Assembly (NCBI GenBank): GCA_035542155.1 | Contig: DATKLX010000204.1 | Span: 1 to 11,640, forward strand | Source: DATKLX01 sp035542155 | GTDB taxonomy: Bacteria > Chloroflexota > Anaerolineae > Anaerolineales > Anaerolineaceae | Direction of reading: 5' to 3' | DNA: 11,640 nucleotides | In this document: positions 1-5,361 of the stretch, in pieces | How the letters are laid out: each line of letters begins with the position of its first letter | Numbering within the stretch: the stretch's first letter is position 1 | Made by a program: the position numbers and the translations under genes | Notes under the pieces: model-generated | Databases searched by the model: none | Told to the model about the DNA's origin: nothing | The model's input: the letters and a program-made list of their open reading frames with translations, nothing else

Positions 1-168
1 GTTGGCAATCAGGATGGTCAGATACACGCCGACCACGACAGTGATGGCCATGGTGATAATCCGGACCCCGGTATACCTTGCCACCCGGGTAAATGTATCG
101 CTCGATCTGGCTCTTGCTTTGACCTTACGATCGGCGGGAGCAGATAGGGGTGAGCTTAACTCAGCCAT
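1..168 (-). CDS. ABC transporter permease, DppB/OppB-like (N-terminal 56 residues, cut by window edge)
   Basis: The reading frame opens with ATG at 168 and stays open to base 1, so only the N-terminus is present. About 34 residues of hydrophilic, Arg/Lys-rich cytoplasmic sequence precede a hydrophobic segment (roughly residues 35-55, with VVVGVYLTILIAN) that looks like the first membrane helix of a DppB-type permease. A Shine-Dalgarno-like AAGGAAGTGAG lies about 10 nt upstream. The gene follows a family-5 binding protein and two Dpp-type ATPases on the same strand, which is the main reason for the call. In this family the permease forms half of the membrane channel for peptides, sugars or nickel. 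The N-terminal extension is longer than in typical DppB proteins, which usually start only a few residues before the first helix. Family membership rests on context plus one helix. Confidence 0.7.
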   Translation of the reverse strand, partial: MAELSSPLSAPADRKVKARARSSDTFTRVARYTGVRIITMAITVVVGVYLTILIAN

Positions 169-199
169 AGTCTCTACTCACTTCCTTTTATACCATTTA

Positions 200-228
200 T
201 ATATAAAGTTATCGTATCTACTCACCAA
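200..228 (-). promoter_or_regulatory. Possible promoter for the permease gene
   Basis: On the minus strand TTGGTG (223-228) and TATATA (200-205) are separated by 17 bp in a locally very AT-rich stretch. Transcription would start near 193 and give a leader of about 25 nt carrying the Shine-Dalgarno sequence. The -35 is poor (3 of 6 consensus bases), so the call rests on the -10, the spacing and the position. It would let the permease be transcribed separately from the binding-protein gene upstream. Confidence 0.35.
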
Positions 229-242
229 GTGGGTGAATGAGC

Positions 243-297
243 CCCGAATTTGAGGTGTTTGCGGGGGCGAAGCCCCCGCAAACACCTCAAATTCGGG
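243..297. repeat. Perfect 26-bp inverted repeat with 3-nt loop
   Basis: Left arm 243-268 is the exact reverse complement of right arm 272-297, with loop GAA at 269-271 (UUC in the minus-strand transcript). The arms contain a run of five G (or C) next to the loop. The element lies in the 231-bp spacer between the SBP1 stop and the permease start. In the direction of transcription no U-tract follows, so it is not a textbook intrinsic terminator. It could stabilise the 3' end of the SBP1 mRNA or reduce read-through into the permease gene. It could also be a genomic palindromic repeat. Confidence 0.85.
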
Positions 298-330
298 TTA
301 TTTCCCCTCTGGGGTGAGTAATTCCAAGTT

Positions 331-363
331 ATCGATAGGGGCGGACCTGCCGCCCCTATCGAT
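331..363. repeat. Palindromic repeat copy A (14-bp perfect stem, 5-nt loop)
   Basis: Arm 331-344 and arm 350-363 are perfect reverse complements around loop ACCTG. The element begins and ends with ATCGAT, and a third ATCGAT occurs just outside it at about 374. The internal string TAGGGGCGGACCTGC (336-350) matches repeat copy B at 7350-7364 at all but two positions. That suggests membership in an interspersed palindromic family. It lies just downstream of the SBP1 stop codon and has no U-tract on the minus strand. Confidence 0.75.
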
Positions 364-399
364 TTTAACACGAATCGATTAAGTGAGTTGAAATCTCCG

Positions 400-3036
400 C
401 TACTTGGTCACCACGAACTCGGCGGTTTCAAAGACCGGGAGACTGACCGTCTTGGACGCAGCGGCGATGGTCAGCTTAGCTGTGCCCGCATCCAGCTTGG
501 AGGTCACGTCCTTGCCCAGCGTCACCTTGTACGTCCCTTCACCGGTGTTCTCCGCGGCGCCGGTGGCGGCGATGTCGCCGTTGGCGTTGAAGAGCGTGTA
601 CGAGACGTTATCGATGTCCTTGGTCGGGTAGGGCTGGTCCTTGAAGTTGATCGTCACGTCGAAGGCGCCCTCGTCGCCGGCGGCGAGCGTGGTCGGGCCG
701 TCCACCGCGACGGTCATCAGCTCGGGCTCAGCAAACTGGGAGAACTGGTCGGCGGGGAAGAGGTACTTGTCGTAGCGCACCACGCTGATCGACGCCTCGA
801 CCGGGAAGATCTGGTCGATCATGTACGGGCCGGTGCCCAGGGTGATGTGCTTGTGGGCTCCGTAGAAGGTCTTCAGGTTGTTGTAGGCGGTTACCGCATC
901 ATCCGCCTTGAGGAACTGGCCCATCGTCGGCTCGAACGGGATGTACTTGTCGGTGATGTCCTTGTCCAGGTAGGTCATCTGGACGTCCAGGGTCGGGCCG
1001 GAGGCCGTGCTGGCATAGTCGATTTTCTTGGCCGTCGAGGCGTCCTTGGAGAGGGCCATCTTCCCGTCGGCGACTGCCTGGAGCATGGGGGTAATGCCGT
1101 GCCAGGACATCATCCCACCCGCGAAGGAAGAGGGCTGCCAGAGGTTCGGATACCAGTCCTTGCCGAAGGTGTTGTTCTCGGCGTCGAGCTGGAACTGGTC
1201 ATCGTAGGTCTCGATGGTCAGCGGGTCGGTGGAGGTGATCTTGACGCCCTTGAAGTGAGTCAGGAAGGTATCCACCGTCGCGCCCAGCGAATCGTCGAAG
1301 AGCTTGGAATCCTTTTTGCCCGGGTCGAAGTTCATGATCATGTAGAAGACGAAGTCCGCGGGCGAGAGGTTGGTGCCGTCGTGCCAGGTGGTCTTCCACA
1401 GGTCAGGCGTGTAGGTGACGGTGACCTTGGTCTTGGCGGTCTGGGTCCACTTGGAATCCTTGACGTTCTTCTGAGCCGCAGTCTTTTCGGCGGCGGTGAT
1501 GAACTTCTGGGCCTTGGCGTCCCAGTCGGACCAGGCGTCATCCGGCACCTGGATATCCTTCTGGAAGCTAAGTGTGACCCAGTCGCCCTGCGGCTGGGCG
1601 ATCGGCAGCCCTTCCTGGGCCACCACCTCAGCCTTGGTCACCAGCTTGGGCATCAACAGGCCGGTATAGGGGTTGTAGACCACGCCATAGTCCACGCCGG
1701 TGCCGCGCACGGCGCTGTCGTCGACCCAGTTGGAGCCGGCGATCGGGTTCCACGCGTCGACCAGGATGGCCGAGTTGGCCACGCGCATCGTGCCGCCTTC
1801 CTGACCCTTGAAGCGGACAGTGTAGGGGAAGAGCTGGCCCAGGGCAAAGCCGGCGGCCAGGTCGGACGCCCCCTGGACCTTGTTGCTGTAGGCCTCGAAG
1901 GAGATCGAGTCATTCACCCACACCCCCCACCAGGATTCGGTCATCGAGAGGTCAAGCCCGGTCTTGTACAGTTGCTTGCGCTCGTCCATGTTGGCGAAGC
2001 TGTTGGTGTACAGCTTGTGGGCGACGTCCAGCAGCTCCTTGGAAGGCTTGTAGGCGTTGAATAGCGGGAGACCCTGCAGCTCGCCGGTCTCGTACTGCAC
2101 GAAGTTGAGGCCCTCGTCGCGGTAGATCTGCGGGGAGATCCAGCCGGCGGTGTAAAATCCGAATTTGCAGGGTTCGGGGTCGCCCTGCCAGATCGGGGCG
2201 GCTTCCTTGCGGACCTTTTCCTGGCGGTCCACGGTGAAGCCCAATTTCTCCAACTGGTTGGCGAAGTAGTTGCCGATTTCCTTGCGCTTGTCCTCGGTGC
2301 GGATCAGGCCGATGATGGTGACCGGCTTGCCCTGGAACTGCCACTTGCCGTCCGAGCCCTGGGTGGCGCCGAGGGTGGGCATTTCGGCATCGACCACGGC
2401 CTTGGCCTTGTCGAAGTTGTAGGCGTACTTGGTCTCGATCGCGCTGAACAGATCGGCGTAGCGAGCGTAATCGGGGAACGCGGTGGTGAAGGGGTTGTAT
2501 TTGGGCTTGGCCAGGCCGCCGAAGATCTCCTGGACCACATAGTTGCGGTCCACCGCCCAGTTCATCGCCTCGCGGATCTTCGCGTCGGTGAAGGGGTTCA
2601 GGATCGACTTGTCGGTGCACTGCACCGTATTGAAGAGCAGTTGGTTGCTGGTCCCGTAGGTATTGGCGTACGACAGGTTCGGGTCAGCTTTGACCTTCTC
2701 GAACACGTCGGCCTTGTCGATCGTGGCGGTGTACATGTCCAGCGTGCCGGCCTGGATCTGAGCCACAGCGGGTTCCGGATCGGGTACGGCGGAGAAGACG
2801 ATCTTATCCACCCAGCCGCCCAGCCGGGTCGACTTAGGCGCTTCGGTCGGCTTGGGGGCTTCGGTGGGTGGCGCTGCGGGTGCCTCGGTGGGCACCACTG
2901 CAGGTGCTTCGGTGGGCGCCGCTGCAGGTGCTTCAGTGGGCGGAGTCGTGGTTGGTGTAGCGGCGGTCGTGCAGGCGCTCATCACCATGCCAGCCAGAAC
3001 CAACAGGCTCAGTAGAACGAACAATTTACTCTTCAT
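400..3036 (-). CDS. ABC transporter substrate-binding lipoprotein, SBP_bac_5 family, circularly permuted motif order (SBP1)
   Basis: An 878-residue secreted lipoprotein that should bind a peptide-like solute for the adjacent Dpp-type transporter. ATG at 3036 is chosen because GAGGAG lies 5 nt upstream and a signal peptide begins there (MKSKLFVLLSLLVLAG, lipid Cys22). A TEAP-repeat linker follows to about residue 68. The family landmarks then appear in this order: VDKIVF 76, IQAGTLD 94-100, KIREAMNWAVDR 153-164, DERKQLYKTGLDL 351-363, GGTMRVAN 414-421, WHDGT 551-555, GTGPY 734-738. A normal SBP_bac_5 protein runs GGTLRVA, WHDG, GTGPY, AGxxD, RxAhxxAIDR, so here the second half precedes the first. 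Each landmark occurs once, which argues against a tandem fusion. Residues about 775-878 form an extra beta-rich tail. Two mature cysteines (120, 290) could pair. The protein is about 200-350 residues longer than typical family members. Family assignment is confident; the substrate is unknown. Confidence 0.9.
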   Translation of the reverse strand: MKSKLFVLLSLLVLAGMVMSACTTAATPTTTPPTEAPAAAPTEAPAVVPTEAPAAPPTEAPKPTEAPKSTRLGGWVDKIVFSAVPDPEPAVAQIQAGTLDMYTATIDKADVFEKVKADPNLSYANTYGTSNQLLFNTVQCTDKSILNPFTDAKIREAMNWAVDRNYVVQEIFGGLAKPKYNPFTTAFPDYARYADLFSAIETKYAYNFDKAKAVVDAEMPTLGATQGSDGKWQFQGKPVTIIGLIRTEDKRKEIGNYFANQLEKLGFTVDRQEKVRKEAAPIWQGDPEPCKFGFYTAGWISPQIYRDEGLNFVQYETGELQGLPLFNAYKPSKELLDVAHKLYTNSFANMDERKQLYKTGLDLSMTESWWGVWVNDSISFEAYSNKVQGASDLAAGFALGQLFPYTVRFKGQEGGTMRVANSAILVDAWNPIAGSNWVDDSAVRGTGVDYGVVYNPYTGLLMPKLVTKAEVVAQEGLPIAQPQGDWVTLSFQKDIQVPDDAWSDWDAKAQKFITAAEKTAAQKNVKDSKWTQTAKTKVTVTYTPDLWKTTWHDGTNLSPADFVFYMIMNFDPGKKDSKLFDDSLGATVDTFLTHFKGVKITSTDPLTIETYDDQFQLDAENNTFGKDWYPNLWQPSSFAGGMMSWHGITPMLQAVADGKMALSKDASTAKKIDYASTASGPTLDVQMTYLDKDITDKYIPFEPTMGQFLKADDAVTAYNNLKTFYGAHKHITLGTGPYMIDQIFPVEASISVVRYDKYLFPADQFSQFAEPELMTVAVDGPTTLAAGDEGAFDVTINFKDQPYPTKDIDNVSYTLFNANGDIAATGAAENTGEGTYKVTLGKDVTSKLDAGTAKLTIAAASKTVSLPVFETAEFVVTK
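2840..2947. repeat. Tandem 24-bp repeat encoding the TEAP linker of SBP1
   Basis: Three consecutive 24-bp units (2858-2881, 2882-2905, 2906-2929) differ at only a few positions. They are flanked by an 18-bp short unit (2840-2857) and a partial unit from 2930. They encode the repeating TEAPAAPP / TEAPAVVP / TEAPAAAP spacer between the lipid anchor and the folded domain. The unit length is a multiple of three, so copy-number change would alter tether length without a frameshift. Confidence 0.8.
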
Positions 3037-3139
3037 TTTTTCTCCTCTGTTGTATCGTGAAATGGTTACAGCTTGGTGAGAACAGTTGATTTTAGACAAA
3101 TCAGATTGATCTCATGCTCGCCAAAACGGGATGTTTGCT

Positions 3140-3229
3140 TCACCTCCTTTTTTCGCCAGAAGGATGACACATTGTTGTGTTGTGGCCTGGTTGGGACAAA
3201 CAAACTCCTCCAGGAAATCAGCTTCCTGG
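3140..3229 (-). other. Structured leader of SBP1 mRNA with a mini-ORF and an orphan perfect Shine-Dalgarno sequence
   Basis: Reading on the minus strand, a 7-bp hairpin (CCAGGAA/TTCCTGG, 3210-3229) is followed at once by GGAGGAG (3205-3211). Five nt later comes a TTG (3199) that opens a 20-codon frame ending in TGA at 3140-3142, with an in-frame ATG at codon 10. That TGA is the last part of AAAGGAGGTGA (3140-3150), a full-length complement of the 16S rRNA tail. No ATG, GTG or TTG lies within 5-10 nt after it, and the true SBP1 start is about 104 nt further on. The segment could be a leader peptide, a ribosome standby or pause site, or the remains of an older start region. No known riboswitch class was recognised. 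Confidence 0.35.
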
Positions 3230-3245
3230 CGCCAGAGTAATTATC

Positions 3246-3274
3246 ATGTTAGCATACAAAAAATGTATAGTCAA
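3246..3274 (-). promoter_or_regulatory. Likely promoter for SBP1 with an internal palindrome
   Basis: On the minus strand TTGACT (3269-3274) is followed after exactly 17 bp by TAACAT (3246-3251), with GATAAT directly adjacent (3240-3245) as an alternative -10. The -35 overlaps the TGA stop of the upstream ATPase gene. Between the two boxes lies ATACA-N5-TGTAT (3254-3268), a 15-bp palindrome placed where a repressor could act. Transcription would start near 3234, giving a leader of about 200 nt before the SBP1 ATG. An independent promoter fits the usual need for more binding protein than transporter. Confidence 0.5.
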
Positions 3275-4281
3275 GCCACCCGGTGGCACGCCACCCAGTG
3301 CCCGGGGCTGACTTGCTGGAACTTTGGCTCGATCTGAGCGCAGATATCCATGGCGACCGGGCAGCGCGGGTGGAAGCGGCAACCCGAAGGCGGCCGCAGC
3401 GGGCTGGGGACATCTCCCTTGAGGATGATTCGCTCGCGCTTCATCCGCGGGTCGGCGATCGGGATCGCGCTCATCAGCGCCTGGGTGTAGGGATGGAGCG
3501 GGTTGCGGAACAGCTCGTCGCGGTTGGCCATCTCGACCATCTTTCCCAGGTACATCACCGCCACCCGGTCGGAGATGTGCTCGACCACGCTCAGGTTGTG
3601 GGCGATAAACAGGTAGGTCAGTCCAAACTCTTTCTGCAGGTCGCGCAGGATATTCAAAACCTGGGATTGGATGGAAACGTCCAGCGCGGAAACCGGCTCG
3701 TCGCAGACGATGAATCGCGGGCGCAGCGTCAGGGCGCGGGCAATCCCGATCCGCTGCCGCTGCCCGCCCGAGAATTCGTGGGGGTAGCGCCGGGCGTGAT
3801 AATCTTCCAGCCCCACTTTTTTGAGCATGCTGATCGCCATCTCGTAGCGCTCGGCGGGCGTGCCGATCCCATGGATCTTCAGCCCTTCCATGACCGAATC
3901 GCCGACCGGCATGCGCGGATCGAGCGAAGCATACGGGTCCTGGAAGATGATCTGCATGTCCCGCCGCATTGCCTTCAGCTCGCGCCCTTCCAGCGTGAAA
4001 ACGTCTTTTCCCTCCAGCAAGACCTGCCCAGCGGTCGGCTCGGTCAGGCGCAGCATGGTTCGCCCGACGGTCGTCTTGCCGCAGCCTGATTCGCCCACCA
4101 GCCCGAGCGTCTCCCCCTGGTGGATGGTGAACGACAAGTCATCCACCGCCTGGACCCAGGCCTGGATGCGCTGGAGCACGCCGCCGCGGACCGGGAAATA
4201 TTTTTTCAGGTTTTTGACCTGGATAAAATGGTCTGATTGCCGGACCTCTTCCACTGAACGCTCTTCCTGCTTGATGGTCAT
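3271..4281 (-). CDS. dppF: Oligopeptide/dipeptide ABC transporter ATP-binding protein, DppF/OppF-like
   Basis: A 336-residue cytoplasmic ATPase that should pair with the DppD-like protein upstream to drive import. Visible motifs are Walker A GESGCGKT (63-70), Q-loop IIFQDPYASLDPR (from 111), signature SGGQRQR (171-177), Walker B FIVCDE (190-195) and H-loop His228. The C-terminal oligopeptide-transporter extension (PLHPYTQALM, then CRFHPRC) carries four cysteines at 301, 307, 314 and 332. Their spacing matches the [4Fe-4S]-binding cysteines reported in some OppD/OppF and DppD/DppF proteins. ATG at 4281 shares its A with the TGA stop of the upstream gene, so translational coupling is likely. 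A longer frame to 4398 would overlap the neighbour heavily and adds non-homologous residues, so it was not used. The length is normal for DppF. The substrate cannot be told from the ATPase. Confidence 0.93.
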   Translation of the reverse strand: MTIKQEERSVEEVRQSDHFIQVKNLKKYFPVRGGVLQRIQAWVQAVDDLSFTIHQGETLGLVGESGCGKTTVGRTMLRLTEPTAGQVLLEGKDVFTLEGRELKAMRRDMQIIFQDPYASLDPRMPVGDSVMEGLKIHGIGTPAERYEMAISMLKKVGLEDYHARRYPHEFSGGQRQRIGIARALTLRPRFIVCDEPVSALDVSIQSQVLNILRDLQKEFGLTYLFIAHNLSVVEHISDRVAVMYLGKMVEMANRDELFRNPLHPYTQALMSAIPIADPRMKRERIILKGDVPSPLRPPSGCRFHPRCPVAMDICAQIEPKFQQVSPGHWVACHRVA

Positions 4282-5315
4282 CAGCCAATTCTCCCAGGTG
4301 CCGCCGATGGGCCATGGCCATCGTGGTCCACGTAGATCCAGCAGCGGACAGTGTGCCCGGGGGCCACCTCGACCAGCTCCGGCTCGATCTCCGTGCATAC
4401 TGTACAGTTATACTGGATCCTGGCCCGGCAGCGAGGAGCAAAACGGCAGCCAGGCGGAAGGTTGATCAGGTTGGGCACCGACCCTGGGATCACATCCAGC
4501 TTCTCGCGCACTTCCCCCAGGATCGGGATGGAGCCGATCAGGCCCTGCGTATAGGGGTGCAGCGGGTCGTCGAACAGGGATGCGGCGTCGGTCTCCTCCA
4601 CGATCCGCCCCGCGTACATCACCGCCACCCGGTCGGCCATCTCGGCGATGACCCCCAGGTCGTGGGTGATCAGGATCACCGCCGTGCCCATCCGCTCGCG
4701 CAGGTCGCGCATCAGGCCCAGGATTTGAGCCTGGATGGTCACGTCCAGCGCGGTGGTTGGCTCGTCGGCGATGAGCAGCTGGGGGTTCAGCGCCAGGGCC
4801 ATGGCGATCATCACCCGTTGCGCCTGCCCTCCCGACATCTCGTGTGGATAGGCGTGCGCTTTTCTGGCCGGGTCGGGGATCCCCACCAGGCGGAGCAGCT
4901 CGACGGCCCGTTCCCAGGCTTCTTCCTTTTTTACGTTCTGGTGGACCTGGAGGACTTCGGCGACCTGGTCGCCTACTTTGTAGACCGGGTTCAGGCTGGA
5001 TTGCGGCTGCTGGAAGATCATCGAGATGCGGTTTCCGCGCATCTTGACCATCTCGTCTTCCTTCAGCCTGAGCAGATCCTGTCCCTCGAAGAAGATCTGT
5101 CCGTCCACGATCTTCCCCGGTATACCCACCAGGCGCAGGATGGAGAATGAGGTCACGCTCTTTCCGCAGCCCGATTCACCGACCAGCCCCAATACCTCGC
5201 CGGGCCTGATCGCAAAATCCACCCCATCGACGGCTTTCACCACACCGTCATCGGTGAAGAAATAGGTCTTGAGGTTGCGCACCTCGAGCAAAGGTTGGTT
5301 GGAAAAATCTGACAC
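4281..5315 (-). CDS. dppD: Oligopeptide/dipeptide ABC transporter ATP-binding protein, DppD/OppD-like
   Basis: A 344-residue cytoplasmic ATPase, partner of the DppF-like protein with which it overlaps by one base. Motifs are Walker A GESGCGKS (46-53), Q-loop FQQPQSSLNP (101-110), signature MSGGQAQR (160-167), Walker B LLIADE (180-185) and H-loop His218. KSVTSFSILRL after Walker A and HPYTQGLIGSIP near residue 253 are typical of the DppD/OppD branch. Cysteines at 290, 296, 304, 307 and 325 in the C-terminal extension include the set expected for an Fe-S cluster, plus one extra. The start is GTG at 5315, supported by GAGGAG 4-5 nt upstream. The gene begins 46 nt after the SBP2 stop, so the two probably share a transcript, though a TATAAT hexamer lies in the gap. 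The last ~15 residues are a Gly/His-rich tail of no known role. Confidence 0.93.
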   Translation of the reverse strand: MSDFSNQPLLEVRNLKTYFFTDDGVVKAVDGVDFAIRPGEVLGLVGESGCGKSVTSFSILRLVGIPGKIVDGQIFFEGQDLLRLKEDEMVKMRGNRISMIFQQPQSSLNPVYKVGDQVAEVLQVHQNVKKEEAWERAVELLRLVGIPDPARKAHAYPHEMSGGQAQRVMIAMALALNPQLLIADEPTTALDVTIQAQILGLMRDLRERMGTAVILITHDLGVIAEMADRVAVMYAGRIVEETDAASLFDDPLHPYTQGLIGSIPILGEVREKLDVIPGSVPNLINLPPGCRFAPRCRARIQYNCTVCTEIEPELVEVAPGHTVRCWIYVDHDGHGPSAAPGRIG

Positions 5316-5361
5316 TGCTCTCCTCTAATTCCGCGTTTCCCTATTATATCGTATGGGTCGC

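Noticed and set aside
243..297. Rho-independent terminator for SBP1
   Set aside because: The stem is strong, but on the minus strand it is followed by GCTCATTC with no U-tract, so it is reported as a hairpin of unknown role.
331..363. Rho-independent terminator for SBP1
   Set aside because: The minus-strand sequence after the stem (AACTTGG) has no U-run. The T-run lies on the plus-strand side, where no gene is transcribed.
388..2064. 558-codon plus-strand open frame opposite SBP1
   Set aside because: It lies wholly antisense to a well-supported lipoprotein gene. Its product is low-complexity (rich in G, V, R, H, L) with no recognisable domain, as expected of a shadow frame in GC-rich DNA.
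2840..2947. CRISPR-like array
   Set aside because: The repeats are contiguous 24-bp coding units with no spacers and encode a typical lipoprotein linker.
400..3036. Two binding proteins fused head to tail
   Set aside because: Each family landmark is present once, not twice, and the total folded length suits one enlarged protein, so permutation explains it better.
3037..3099. N-terminal extension of SBP1 to 3099
   Set aside because: It would put 21 polar residues before a clean lipoprotein signal peptide, while ATG 3036 has a well-placed GAGGAG.
3254..3268. Terminator hairpin after dppF
   Set aside because: The stem is only 5 A/T-rich base pairs and the T-run is in the loop, not after the stem. 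Its position between -35 and -10 boxes fits an operator better.
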